Shown piece by piece: positions 1-8,108 of a stretch of 64,000 bases of DNA. Source of the DNA: Lachnospiraceae bacterium A4 (GTDB lineage: Bacteria > Bacillota > Clostridia > Lachnospirales > Lachnospiraceae); contig KE159563.1 in the NCBI GenBank assembly GCA_000403215.2, positions 118,311 through 182,310 on the forward strand. The letters run 5' to 3'. The notes below the pieces were generated by a model that saw only the letters and a list, made by a program, of their open reading frames with translations, was not told the origin of the DNA and did no database searches. Positions within the stretch are counted from its first letter, which is position 1. The number at the start of each line of letters is the position of its first letter. The position numbers and the translations under genes are program-made.

Positions 1-260
1 TCTCTCAGCGCTGCGATCAGCCGCTGCTCTTCCTCCTTCATATTCTGGATTTTGCCCGCATTGTCCCCGATCATCAAGTCCAGCTTCTCTGAAAGCTCTG
101 TATTGCGGTAATTGAGTTTTCTCATCTCCTGCAGAATCTTTTCGTATTCTGACACCTGCATTTGCAGCCGCTGCAACTCCTCTGCCTCTGCCTGTGAATT
201 TGCCTTAATCAGCTCCTGCGCGCTGATTTTCTGCGCCAGTTTATCCATAAAATTATCCAT
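1..260 (-). CDS. Coiled-coil protein of unknown function (partial, N-terminal part)
   Basis: The reverse strand is open from an ATG at 260 to the window edge, giving 86 residues that begin MDNFMDKLAQKISAQELIK. The start is preceded by a GGAAGGAACGG ribosome site. The visible part is rich in Glu, Gln, Leu and Lys with heptad-like spacing, so it is probably a long helical coiled coil; no enzymatic motif is visible. Proteins with this MDNFMDKLAQK opening are familiar as conserved hypotheticals of Lachnospiraceae, but I know of no assigned function. The gene continues beyond the left edge, so length and C-terminal domains are unknown. Confidence 0.75.
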   Translation of the reverse strand, partial: MDNFMDKLAQKISAQELIKANSQAEAEELQRLQMQVSEYEKILQEMRKLNYRNTELSEKLDLMIGDNAGKIQNMKEEEQRLIAALR

Positions 261-632
261 GCCCTTAACCGTTCCTTCCCATCAAATGCGCCTGCTTTTT
301 CTTATATACTTATTTCTGAACACTTTTTTCTATTACTATTGTCGCTATACAGCGGTTGTCACACAACAATTGTATACTGTTTTTTATTATACCGCTTTTT
401 GTGTAACTTGCATATAAAATATTGGAATTTCATCTGCTTAATATGCATATTTACAATAATCTAACATTTTATTCATAATTTGTTCATATTTAAATGGTAA
501 TATTAAACCATAGCAAACGACAACTACTTCGTGTTTTCATTACACATAGATAAATTTTTTCATAATAGCCTCGGTGCATTTCTCTGAAATGTATCGGGGC
601 ACTCCTCATTTTATGCGTCTTTTCAATCGTTT
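261..632. other. Intergenic region, AT-rich, with one hairpin
   Basis: There is no convincing gene in this 372-base gap between two reverse-strand genes. A hairpin with arms GCCTCGGTGCATTT and AAATGTATCGGGGC lies at 568-600 and is the likely terminator of the alarmone synthetase gene, although its T-run is weak. A TATAAT on the reverse strand near 380-390 could be the -10 box for the leftmost gene, but its -35 is poor. Confidence 0.45.
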
Positions 633-1268
633 CTAATACAATGACAGTTGTTTTACCTCCTCATTGAGAGACAGCATCTTTGCATCAAGCTCTGATACCA
701 TTTTCGCACAGGCATAAAGCTCTTCTTTAATATATTCTGGTACATTTACGTCAAATTTATAATTAATCTTGTGCTCTAAGCTCGCCCAGAAATCCATCGC
801 CACGGTGCGGATTTGTATCTCTACTTTTGCATCCACTCGCTTTTCAGACAGATAGATCGGAATGGACACAATCATATGATAGCTTTTGTATCCGCTTGAT
901 TTGGGCCGCTTGATATAATCCTTGATTGAGATGATCTTGATATCACTCTGCCGTTCGAGCATTTCTGCAATCCTGTAGATATCCGTTGTGAAAGAACAGA
1001 TAATGCGGATGCCTGCAATGTCATTGATGTAGTTTATCATGTTGTCAATGGTTGACTCATAACCATGTTTCTTGAGTTTTTTCACAATGCTCTCAGAGGT
1101 TTTGATTCTTGACTTAATATGTTCAATCGGATTATACTGGTGCACATGCTGAAATTCGTCATTAAGAATCTCCAGCTTTGTTCCGATCTCCTTCAGCGCG
1201 GAAGTGTATATCAGGATCACTTCTCTCCAGCTATCCACATCAGAGCTTCCATTTCCACCGTACTCCAT
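633..1268 (-). CDS. Small alarmone synthetase (RelA/SpoT synthetase-domain protein, RelQ/YjbM type)
   Basis: About 211 residues, the usual size of single-domain small alarmone synthetases that transfer pyrophosphate from ATP to GTP or GDP to make (p)ppGpp. Seen in the sequence: the synthetase core around residues 45-190, including the SSGYKSYHMIV stretch (G-loop region) and EIQIRTVAMDFWASLEHK, the family's signature. No HD hydrolase, TGS or ACT domain is present, so it can make but not degrade the alarmone. I place the start at the ATG at 1268, because AAAGGCGGGG lies six bases before it; an in-frame TTG at 1274 is less likely. It is transcribed alone, with a hairpin at 568-600. It probably complements a full-length Rel outside the window. 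Confidence 0.88.
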   Translation of the reverse strand: MEYGGNGSSDVDSWREVILIYTSALKEIGTKLEILNDEFQHVHQYNPIEHIKSRIKTSESIVKKLKKHGYESTIDNMINYINDIAGIRIICSFTTDIYRIAEMLERQSDIKIISIKDYIKRPKSSGYKSYHMIVSIPIYLSEKRVDAKVEIQIRTVAMDFWASLEHKINYKFDVNVPEYIKEELYACAKMVSELDAKMLSLNEEVKQLSLY

Positions 1269-1432
1269 AAACAACCCCGCCTTTCCCTTCTTCCCACAGA
1301 CACAACGTTTATTATTTTACCACATTTTAGCGGATTGTGAACAGTTCAATTCTAAAATTTTTATATAATTTCTCCTTTTTATTTATATGCGTTCATGTTA
1401 GAATTGTTCCATATGATAAGGAGGAGATTGAT

Positions 1433-1699
1433 ATGTTTCGGTTGTGGGCTAGGATATTTCAGGACAATCATATGTTACAGGATACTGTCATTTGCGACGA
1501 ACGTAATGAGACGCGCACGCACAAAGTATTTGACGCGCTCGAGGCGGTCTGCTATCAGTTTGACCTCAGCAAACCGATCTGGCTCGACGCCAATATTGCA
1601 GATTTTAAAAAGCATGACAAGACTCGTTTTACGTCGGACAATTTTGTGGAGAATATCGGTTTTGACTATCTGGAAATCCATGTGATTGAGGAAGATTAA
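1433..1699 (+). CDS. Conserved small protein of unknown function
   Basis: An 88-residue soluble protein starting MFRLWARIFQDNHMLQDTVI. The ATG at 1433 follows a strong AAGGAGGAG at the right distance; the same frame stays open upstream to 1337, but that extension has no ribosome site and is hydrophobic noise. It resembles short conserved hypothetical proteins of Lachnospiraceae with this opening. There are no cysteine clusters, membrane segments or nucleotide-binding motifs. It is divergent from the alarmone synthetase and lies before the hemolysin-III-type gene, but it does not appear to be in an operon with it because a separate promoter occurs at 1754. Function unknown. Confidence 0.7.
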   Translation: MFRLWARIFQDNHMLQDTVICDERNETRTHKVFDALEAVCYQFDLSKPIWLDANIADFKKHDKTRFTSDNFVENIGFDYLEIHVIEED

Positions 1700-1753
1700 A
1701 GCAATCCGGGGATTCTCTGCACCGCAGCATGGCGTTCGGAATGAATATTTTAG

Positions 1754-1782
1754 TTGACATCAGGCATGATAAGTAGTAGTAT
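1754..1782 (+). promoter_or_regulatory. Sigma-A promoter of the hemolysin III family gene
   Basis: A perfect -35 TTGACA at 1754-1759 is followed after 17 bases by TAGTAT at 1777-1782 (a TATAAT also overlaps at 1780-1785 with 20-base spacing). It would make a leader of about 140 bases before the ATG at 1932. Confidence 0.6.
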
Positions 1783-1858
1783 AATGTGTATCTGTATGTA
1801 GTTTTTAATACTACATTACATTTTGTCCAACTCTATGTATAATTGTTTGAATTGTCAC

Positions 1859-1930
1859 GATACCCTCGGAGTGTTCTGCATTTGCTGATGCAGAGACGGT
1901 TTCGGGAGTACATGTAAAGGAGGAGTATCT
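1859..1930 (+). promoter_or_regulatory. Possible ribosome-site-sequestering leader structure of the hemolysin III family gene
   Basis: GATACCCTC at 1859-1867 can pair with GAGGAGTATC at 1921-1930 (nine pairs with one bulged A), covering part of the AAAGGAGGAG ribosome site. Between the arms is a local hairpin CTGCAT/ATGCAG. The arrangement would allow translational control by temperature, ligand or protein. I recognise no known riboswitch class in it. Confidence 0.35.
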
Positions 1931-1931
1931 T

Positions 1932-2573
1932 ATGCAGTTAACGATCAGAGAACCCGGAAGCGCCATCACACACTTTATCGCCTGCCTGATGGCGGCAATC
2001 GCCGCATCGCCGCTGATTATGAAGGCGCACAGCGGTCTGACAACCTTGGCGCTCGCAGTCTTTGCCGCCAGCATGATTTTACTGTACGGTGCAAGTGCAC
2101 TCTATCACAGCGTCAATGTCACCGGACGGATTTTACAGGTCTTTCGAAAAATTGACCACATGATGATCTTTGTGCTGATCGCAGGCTCTTACACGCCGGT
2201 CTGCCTGATTGTCCTTGGCGGCACGATGGGCTGCTCGCTGCTTGCGCTCGTGTGGGGTGCCGCCATTGCCGGTATGCTGGTTAAAGCTTTGTGGATCACC
2301 TGCCCTAAGTGGTTTTCTTCTATGATTTATATTGCGATGGGCTGGCTGTGTCTGCTTGTCTTTGGCACGCTGTGGAGTACGCTGCCCCACGCGGCGTTTG
2401 GCTGGCTGCTTGCCGGGGGCATTATCTACACAATCGGCGGTGTCATCTACGCACTCAAGCTGCCGGTGTTTAATTCCCTCCACAAATACTTTGGCTCGCA
2501 TGAGATTTTCCACCTGTTTGTGATGGGCGGGAGTATCTGCCACTTTATCTTTATGTATCTATATGTTGCCTGA
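1932..2573 (+). CDS. Hemolysin III family (PAQR-like) integral membrane protein
   Basis: A 213-residue protein with seven predicted hydrophobic segments, the size and layout of the HlyIII/YqfA family. Family marks are visible: SALYHSV with its His near residue 60, KIDHMMIF near 75, and the C-terminal HEIFHLFVMGGSICHF, which holds the conserved His residues that bind a metal in PAQR-type hydrolases. Bacterial members are membrane proteins of uncertain role, linked to membrane lipid homeostasis; the hemolysin name is historical. The start is fixed by AAAGGAGGAG at 1917-1926. It stands alone with its own promoter and a convergent bidirectional terminator after it. Confidence 0.85.
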   Translation: MQLTIREPGSAITHFIACLMAAIAASPLIMKAHSGLTTLALAVFAASMILLYGASALYHSVNVTGRILQVFRKIDHMMIFVLIAGSYTPVCLIVLGGTMGCSLLALVWGAAIAGMLVKALWITCPKWFSSMIYIAMGWLCLLVFGTLWSTLPHAAFGWLLAGGIIYTIGGVIYALKLPVFNSLHKYFGSHEIFHLFVMGGSICHFIFMYLYVA

Positions 2574-2634
2574 CTTATGAAGTATTCTATACCGGGCAGC
2601 TCTGGCTGCATATTTCCATTCCGCGTCCGTGCGC

Positions 2635-2679
2635 ATAAAAACCAAGACATTTTAACGGTAGTGGTGTCTTGGTTTTTAT
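2635..2679. terminator. Bidirectional terminator between hemolysin III family gene and spoVT
   Basis: ATAAAAACCAAGACA and TGTCTTGGTTTTTAT form a long stem with T-runs on both strands, placed between convergent genes. The left arm overlaps a CCGTGCGCATAAAAA sequence (2627-2641), one of several copies of a terminator-linked motif in this window. Confidence 0.8.
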
Positions 2680-2778
2680 TTTGCAATCAAGTATAAAACA
2701 TATCTGCGCGCAGCCAAAAAGAAACCGCAGGCACAAAACCTACAGTTCCTTCTTCCATCCTATCATTACAGCAGCCCT

Positions 2779-3327
2779 CTACTGTTCCATCTGCTTTCCT
2801 AGAAATCCTGCTGCCGACTGCGCGAGCTTCATCTCGACCTCGTTCATCTCGTCGCCCGCCTTCGCTGACAACAGCACGACAGCTCCGATCACATCGCCCT
2901 GCGTGATGATGGGAATGATCACCTCATGCTGGTACTCCTCCGCTTCATCCTCTGTCACAGACACATAATCTTTGTCGCTGCGCGACGTGCACACGGTCTC
3001 CCGCGAGTTCATTTTTTCCTCCAGCGCCTTGCTGACAGACTTGCCAAGCACCTGTTTGCTGTTGCTGCCCGCCGCCGCTATGATCTGGTCTCTGTCAGCA
3101 ATCAGCGCCAGATGACCCGACACCTGTGAGAGACTTTCTGCATACTGTTTTGCAAAACTTCCAAGCTCGCCGATTGGCGAGTATTTTTTTAATATAATTG
3201 CACCCTCATGATCCGTAAAAATCTCAAGTGGGTCTGATTCACGGATGCGGAGTGTCCTCCGAATTTCCTTTGGTATGACAACGCGTCCCAAATCGTCAAT
3301 CCTACGCACTATTCCCGTAGCCTTCAC
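2779..3327 (-). CDS. spoVT: Stage V sporulation protein T (AbrB-type regulator)
   Basis: A 182-residue transcription factor active in the forespore. The first 50 residues are the AbrB/SpoVT swapped-hairpin DNA-binding domain, with RRIDDLGRVVIPKEIRRTLR, almost invariant in SpoVT. The rest is a GAF-like sensor domain ending in GAVVLLSAKAG and a C-terminal helix. I chose the GTG at 3327, eight bases after TGGAGG, which gives a VKATGIVRRID start and the length of the Bacillus protein (about 178). The open frame continues to 3468 without a better start. In Bacillus, SpoVT tunes sigma-G genes and is itself sigma-G dependent; I could not find a convincing sigma-G promoter here. Confidence 0.93.
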   Translation of the reverse strand: MKATGIVRRIDDLGRVVIPKEIRRTLRIRESDPLEIFTDHEGAIILKKYSPIGELGSFAKQYAESLSQVSGHLALIADRDQIIAAAGSNSKQVLGKSVSKALEEKMNSRETVCTSRSDKDYVSVTEDEAEEYQHEVIIPIITQGDVIGAVVLLSAKAGDEMNEVEMKLAQSAAGFLGKQMEQ

Positions 3328-3511
3328 CGATATTTCCTCCATTTCCAGTAATTTATTCACAGCAAGTTTATAAGAATGATACAACCGCAGCCGCAAAGCA
3401 GCATAGTTCCTTATGCGGTTGTGCGTCGTATACTGGGCAGCCAGTCTTTTTGGCAGCCAGTACATCAAACTGTATTGCTAGTATTTGTATATACTGGATT
3501 TTTATGCATTG

Positions 3512-4912
3512 TCATGAAAAGCCCAGCTGCATTATATGAATCAGCAGCAGCCACGCCACACCGTAGTATGTGACCACGCCGATCAGGTCATTTACTGTCG
3601 TGATCAAAGGACCTGACGCCACCGCAGGGTCCACATGAATTTTGCTGAAAAACATTGGCACGAAGGTGCCCACGATGCTGGAGATGGTCATCGCCATCAG
3701 CAGTGCAATCCCCGCGCAGAGCGATATTGCAAACGCATATTCTGGTGATTTCCCTTTGGCAAGGCACAGATAGGCGCCGATCAGCAGAAAAGATAAAATG
3801 CCCAGTATCAGTCCGTTAGAAAAGCCAATCCGCATCTCGCGGAAAATCATGCCAATTTTTTGCTTTGTTTCCAGATTTTCATCCATCAAAAGGCGGATTG
3901 TAACGGCAAGCGACTGCGTTCCCACATTTCCCGACATGCCCAGTATCACAGACTGAAAACTCACGATAATGGCAAGCTGTGCAATGACGCCCTCAAAGAG
4001 ACTTGTCACGGTGGACACGCACATGCTCAGTCCCAGCAGCACCACCAGCCACGGCAGGCGCTTCTTGATACTCTCGCCAAGCGACTCCTCAAGCTCTGCC
4101 TCCTCCGTCATACCGGCAAGCTTTGCATAATCGTCCCCCAGCTCATCATCTACGACCTCAACGATATCCTGTGCGGTGATCACGCCAATCAGCTCATTTT
4201 TGTCATTTAATACAGGAATCGAATCCTCCGCATAATCCTTCAGGCGCTCAATGCACTCCGATATTGTCTCATGGTCTCTCACATACGGGAACGACTGCGT
4301 GATCAGGGATTCCAGCGTCATATACGTTCTCGCCACAATCAAATCCTTCAAATCCACCGCCCCGTAAAAAGTCCCGTCGTCATCCTCCACAAACAGCGTG
4401 GAGATATTGTCATTTTCCTCTGCCTGCGCTATGAGTGCGCGCATCGCCTGCTTGATTGTCAGACTCCTGCCGATCTCGATGAAATTCGTGGTCATCTTGC
4501 TGCCAATCTCGTCCTCCTCATAAGAACAGATGAGCTTGATATCCTCCTTCGACTCCTCGTCAATCAGCTCGATCAGTTGATTTCTGATCTCCTCATCGAC
4601 CTCCTCAAGCACATCGACCGCATCATCGGCATCCATGTTCTCGATAATGTCTGCCGCCTGCTCAAGTGCAAGCTCTCCCAGATACTTCCCGGGGTCGTCG
4701 AGATACGCAAAAATCTCCGACACACGCTCGGCGCCCAGCATATGATAGAGCATCTTGCGCTCTTCCTCGTTCAGCTCGTCAAGCGCATTCGAGATATCGT
4801 TGTCATGATAATTTGTGAGCTGCTCTGCAATCTTCTCCTTGTTCTCACCGCTTCGAATCAGTTCCACCAGCTCATGAATGTAGTCTGGTTCCATCAAAAT
4901 TTCATTTTCCAA
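3512..4912 (-). CDS. mgtE: Magnesium transporter MgtE
   Basis: A 466-residue Mg2+ channel. An acidic N-domain covers about residues 30-130, a pair of CBS domains about 135-260 (with SIPVLNDKNELIGVITAQD), and five membrane helices fill residues 285-466, with the pore-lining GNVGTQSLAVT and the late HVDPAVASGPLITTVNDL that are family signatures. The acidic N- and CBS domains bind Mg2+ and close the pore when the ion is plentiful. The start is TTG at 4912 with AAGGGCG upstream; an in-frame ATG at 4894 is the alternative. A strong promoter lies about 250 bases upstream and the leader holds a terminator-like hairpin, so transcription attenuation is likely. Confidence 0.93.
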   Translation of the reverse strand: MENEILMEPDYIHELVELIRSGENKEKIAEQLTNYHDNDISNALDELNEEERKMLYHMLGAERVSEIFAYLDDPGKYLGELALEQAADIIENMDADDAVDVLEEVDEEIRNQLIELIDEESKEDIKLICSYEEDEIGSKMTTNFIEIGRSLTIKQAMRALIAQAEENDNISTLFVEDDDGTFYGAVDLKDLIVARTYMTLESLITQSFPYVRDHETISECIERLKDYAEDSIPVLNDKNELIGVITAQDIVEVVDDELGDDYAKLAGMTEEAELEESLGESIKKRLPWLVVLLGLSMCVSTVTSLFEGVIAQLAIIVSFQSVILGMSGNVGTQSLAVTIRLLMDENLETKQKIGMIFREMRIGFSNGLILGILSFLLIGAYLCLAKGKSPEYAFAISLCAGIALLMAMTISSIVGTFVPMFFSKIHVDPAVASGPLITTVNDLIGVVTYYGVAWLLLIHIMQLGFS

Positions 4913-5159
4913 AATAACATCGCCCTTCTATCTTATATTTTATCCAAATTTTTTCGGGCGAATCCTCTTTTTATGCCATAAAATAACACGCGCCTAGCGC
5001 CCGCCAGCTTCTGCTGGCAGTTTCCTTCAGACGGCCGTATGCATAAAAAGAACACTGGCTTCAGTGTATCCGCCCATATGATGCTGCCCATTACCGTCGC
5101 AACTGTCCATGTAACTACACACTTCCTTTCCAGTGTTTTTTACTCTTTACTCATTATTC
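4913..5159 (-). promoter_or_regulatory. Long structured leader of mgtE with terminator-like hairpin (possible attenuator)
   Basis: Starting from the promoter at 5166-5194, about 245 bases are transcribed before mgtE. In the transcript, ACACTG/CAGTGT (5067-5062 and 5057-5052) form a hairpin followed by TCTTTTT, a terminator. An upstream AACACTGG (5137-5130) is perfectly complementary to CCAGTGTT (5058-5051), so the same 3' arm can also close a domain of about 85 bases. A further hairpin CCAGCAGAAGCTGG lies at 5003-5018. I looked for the Mg2+ M-box consensus (the GGTGAGGCTCC and AAGCTCTACG blocks) and did not find it. Confidence 0.45.
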
Positions 5160-5165
5160 TTTTTT

Positions 5166-5194
5166 ATTTTATGCTGATTTGCATACAATGTCAA
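5166..5194 (-). promoter_or_regulatory. Sigma-A promoter of mgtE
   Basis: On the reverse strand a perfect TTGACA (5194-5189) is followed by 17 bases and TAAAAT (5171-5166). It overlaps the stop codon of the upstream HAD hydrolase gene. Confidence 0.75.
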
Positions 5195-5853
5195 GCATTT
5201 GTGAACAGACTGCCCAGCCCGTCCAGCGTGTCCACGACCGCGTACAGCAGCGGCTGAAGCTCCTCGTCCGGCGGCGTCAGGTCCGGCACCATCACCGGCT
5301 TGCAGCCCGCCGCATACGCCGATTTGATGCCGTTGGGTGAATCCTCCACAGCAATACAGTCCTGCGGCTTTTCGCCAATCTGTTCACAGGCATAGAGATA
5401 GACATCTGGCGCAGGTTTTCCATGTGCCACCTGCTTTGCACTCACAATCTTGTCAAACTGGTCTCTGACGCCGATGCTCTCAAGATGCTGCAATGTCAGC
5501 TCAAGCGGTGTCGCCGTGGCAACCGCCGCCTTCAATCCCCTCTCATGCAAAAAAGCCAGTATTTCATCAATACCGGGCTTTTTCTCCAATCCGTATTGTT
5601 CCAGCCGCTCTGCCACCAGACGGCGTCTGACCTCCCGTATGGCAAAGTAGTCAAAGCCTGCGCCAAAGATGTCCTTCATCATCTTCGCCGCAAGCTGTGC
5701 ATCACAGCTGCGGAGCATCAGCGCATGTTCCCTTTTGAAATCAAAACCCGCCATGCGCGCTGCCTCGCACCATGCTGCATTGTAATGCTTTTCCGTATCA
5801 ATCAGTACTCCGTCCATGTCAAATATGACTGCCTTGATCTTACTGCTCCTCAT
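5191..5853 (-). CDS. HAD-superfamily hydrolase, beta-phosphoglucomutase-like
   Basis: 220 residues. Motif I is FDMDGVLIDTE (residues 11-21), with the nucleophile Asp and the second Asp; motif II is ATATPLEL; motif III is GKPAPDVYL with the conserved Lys; motif IV is AVEDSPNGIKSA. The helical cap between motifs I and II is of subclass I. This pattern fits sugar-phosphate phosphatases and beta-phosphoglucomutases; the substrate cannot be set from sequence. It is a separate gene from mgtE, which has its own promoter across this gene's stop. The start ATG at 5853 has a modest GGAG three bases upstream. Confidence 0.85.
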   Translation of the reverse strand: MRSSKIKAVIFDMDGVLIDTEKHYNAAWCEAARMAGFDFKREHALMLRSCDAQLAAKMMKDIFGAGFDYFAIREVRRRLVAERLEQYGLEKKPGIDEILAFLHERGLKAAVATATPLELTLQHLESIGVRDQFDKIVSAKQVAHGKPAPDVYLYACEQIGEKPQDCIAVEDSPNGIKSAYAAGCKPVMVPDLTPPDEELQPLLYAVVDTLDGLGSLFTNA

Positions 5854-5907
5854 TTACTCCAACCCTTATTTTTTATTGTGTGTTTCTTCATATACCCCTG
5901 CGCAACG

Positions 5908-7143
5908 CTACACCTTCATGGCATACAGAATCTTCTCCTTAGACACCTCCTGATTCTGCTGAACCAAGTTTAAGAACGTGACAAAACGCTGAAGCATTTC
6001 CCGCACCATAGCATTTTTACCATACTGCTGTTTCAGAAAATAAATGTAGTCATCATGCTCCAGTCCCGGAGTATACCCGTACAGCATCCCATGTATGTAC
6101 GAAACCTTTTCAAGCAGCACATACATCTCACCCGGTTCCAGTACGGACAGCCTGATCACAGGAGATATATTTTCCTGCAAAAGACCGCTTTCTGCAAGCC
6201 GTGACCTCAATGGCCCAAAGCTGAATACGCCCCTTGCAGGGTTCTCCATCGCCTCTTTGGTGACACCGAAAACAATGCCCATATAAGAAGCCCTTCCCTG
6301 CACTGCGTCATTGTAGATGGACAAGAGCTTGTTGTAATTGGCCTCCCTGCCCGTCCGGCTTGGAAGCTCATACAGCGCCGCCAGCTCGTCCAGACACACA
6401 TACAGGCCTGCATATCCTGCCTTCACCACGAAATCGGCAAACAGTCTGATGAAATCAAACCAGTTCTCATCGGTAATGATCAGATTTACCCCTAAATCTG
6501 TCTTGGCATCTGTTCTGGTCCCATACTCCCCACAGAGCCATCGCAGCGCCTTTTTTTGCAGCTCCACATCACCTGTCCGGTGTCCCTTATAATATGAAGC
6601 CAGCACTTTACCAAAATCAAACCCGTTTACCTTCTCCTCCATTGAGGAGGTTATCATATAAATCTTCTGACTGACTCTGACATCGAAAACCTCATGTCCC
6701 GGTACAAGCCCTTCATATTGTACCACCTCGTTTTCGAGCCCGCCAATCCACTTGTCAAGAATAAGCTGCAATGCGCCGTGATCAGGACACGCGTGCGTCG
6801 CCATGTTGCAAATTAATTCCCGGTATGTCGCCAGTCCCTGCCCCTTGTTGCTGACAAGCCGCCTGTCGGCAGAGAGTTCAACATCTGTCACCACGAAGTT
6901 TTTCTCCATCATATGATTTCTAAGCGTATGCAGAAGAAAAGTTTTCCCGCTTCCATAGTTTCCTTCTATGAAACGAAGCGCAGAACCTCCCTGCTCTATG
7001 ATGGAAACATCTTGCAGCAATGCCTGAATCTCATTTTTTCTCCCCACGGCAATGTATTCAAGCCCCACTCTCGGAACGACTCCGTCCTTTAAGGAATTTA
7101 GCACCATGGCTGCTGTTGCCCTCGATATTTTGCAATCCAACAC
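5908..7143 (-). CDS. P-loop ATPase of the DUF2791/BREX-associated (BrxC/BrxD-like) type
   Basis: 411 residues. Walker A is EGNYGSGKTFLLHTL near residue 60; a Walker B-like GLYVCLDELAALYELP is near residue 245. The N-terminal segment with ISRATAAMVLNSLKDGVVPRVG resembles the STAND-related ATPases filed under DUF2791, found in BREX-like and TerB-linked defence or stress cassettes. The GTG start at 7143 follows AAGGGGGAATG. It lies 103 bases after a DUF4391-like gene on the same strand. The helicase, TerB-domain, methylase or protease genes usual in such cassettes are absent, so the pair is either a remnant or a minimal system. Family assignment is from memory and needs a profile search. Confidence 0.6.
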   Translation of the reverse strand: MLDCKISRATAAMVLNSLKDGVVPRVGLEYIAVGRKNEIQALLQDVSIIEQGGSALRFIEGNYGSGKTFLLHTLRNHMMEKNFVVTDVELSADRRLVSNKGQGLATYRELICNMATHACPDHGALQLILDKWIGGLENEVVQYEGLVPGHEVFDVRVSQKIYMITSSMEEKVNGFDFGKVLASYYKGHRTGDVELQKKALRWLCGEYGTRTDAKTDLGVNLIITDENWFDFIRLFADFVVKAGYAGLYVCLDELAALYELPSRTGREANYNKLLSIYNDAVQGRASYMGIVFGVTKEAMENPARGVFSFGPLRSRLAESGLLQENISPVIRLSVLEPGEMYVLLEKVSYIHGMLYGYTPGLEHDDYIYFLKQQYGKNAMVREMLQRFVTFLNLVQQNQEVSKEKILYAMKV

Positions 7144-7246
7144 AACTCATTCCCCCTTACTCCCAGGAAACTCCCCAGTACCCGGTTGTATGTATTAGAC
7201 AAACATCTATGTAAAAAAATTGATTGCTCAATTCTCTTACCGAAGG

Positions 7247-7879
7247 TTACACAACCATAAGCTGTGACTGCACAAAATCTGCATCTGCCCTGATTCTGTC
7301 CAGATTTTCAAGACTAAACTCAAAGTCAAAGGACACCCTCTCGTGCTCTCTGTTCAGCCGTTCAAACGCCTTCTCAATCATGATAATGCGCTTTTGCTCA
7401 CGGAGTGTCGCATAAATCCTTTTGTGAATCTGCTGCGTCGTCCTGCCATGATCTGTATTGTAATCCAACAGTTCAATCATGCGTTCCGTGTCATACGGAT
7501 AGAAATCTGTTGCGCACATTCTGCCTGCCGAACCCTTTCCCTCTGGTATATACGTCCCCATCGCCAACTCACCGCCGCACACATAGACCATCACAATCGG
7601 TCTAAAGAATAACCCTGTAAATACTTCTGTGAGCAGCTCTGGCGAAAGCTTTCTCTTGAGCTTCACTTCAAACACTGACAACCCCGGCTCTCTGATGAGT
7701 TCCTTCATGTCTTTGACTCCCTCTTTGTCCACCAGATGATAACTCCACTCTACACACACAATCTCGGCTTCAAAGATGCGGCGGCATTTCAGATTGTCAA
7801 TTTTCTGGAACAGCGCCTCTAGCGGCATTCCCTTATCAACTTTGTACTGCTTTGGAATATTATATCTTCCCTCGCTCAT
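7247..7879 (-). CDS. DUF4391-like protein
   Basis: A 210-residue soluble protein starting MSEGRYNIPKQYKVDKGMPL. The pattern of an early NIPKQ..VDK..P, a middle segment around IVCVEWSYHL, and a C-terminal LREQKRIIMIEKAFERLNRE helix fits my memory of DUF4391 proteins, which are found beside helicase/ATPase genes in mobile defence-like cassettes. There are no catalytic residues I can name. It precedes the P-loop ATPase gene on the same strand, so the two probably act together. Function unknown. The ATG has a GAGGATTAG ribosome site. Confidence 0.55.
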   Translation of the reverse strand: MSEGRYNIPKQYKVDKGMPLEALFQKIDNLKCRRIFEAEIVCVEWSYHLVDKEGVKDMKELIREPGLSVFEVKLKRKLSPELLTEVFTGLFFRPIVMVYVCGGELAMGTYIPEGKGSAGRMCATDFYPYDTERMIELLDYNTDHGRTTQQIHKRIYATLREQKRIIMIEKAFERLNREHERVSFDFEFSLENLDRIRADADFVQSQLMVV

Positions 7880-8044
7880 TCTAATCCTCCACCTTCACAC
7901 ATTAGTATCTGAATTGTTAACATTTTATGTTAATCGACTCTAGCTTATTATAATATACTCTACCGATAATTTCTACATTTTGTTTTACATTATTATAATT
8001 TTGTGAAAAATGTCATGTTCTTGTGAAAAAATAAGCCAAAAAAG

Positions 8045-8080
8045 GAGGTGAAAACTGTCATATTCCACAGTTTTCACCTC
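8045..8080 (-). terminator. Terminator after aldo/keto reductase gene
   Basis: GAGGTGAAAACTGT and ACAGTTTTCACCTC form a 14-base-pair stem; on the reverse strand it is followed by CCTTTTTTGG. Confidence 0.85.
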
Positions 8081-8108
8081 TTCAGGAATGAACACGTATT
8101 CTCTGTTA

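Noticed and set aside
112..417. Forward reading frame of about 100 codons opposite the left-edge gene
   Set aside because: It is antisense to the coiled-coil gene, has no ribosome site and runs through the AT-rich intergenic stretch.
2133..2543. Reverse frame inside the hemolysin III family gene
   Set aside because: Arg/His/Gln-rich translation typical of an antisense frame; the forward gene is clearly real.
4913..5159. M-box (ykoK) Mg2+ riboswitch before mgtE
   Set aside because: The conserved GGTGAGGCTCC and AAGCTCTACG blocks are missing; only an attenuator-like geometry remains.
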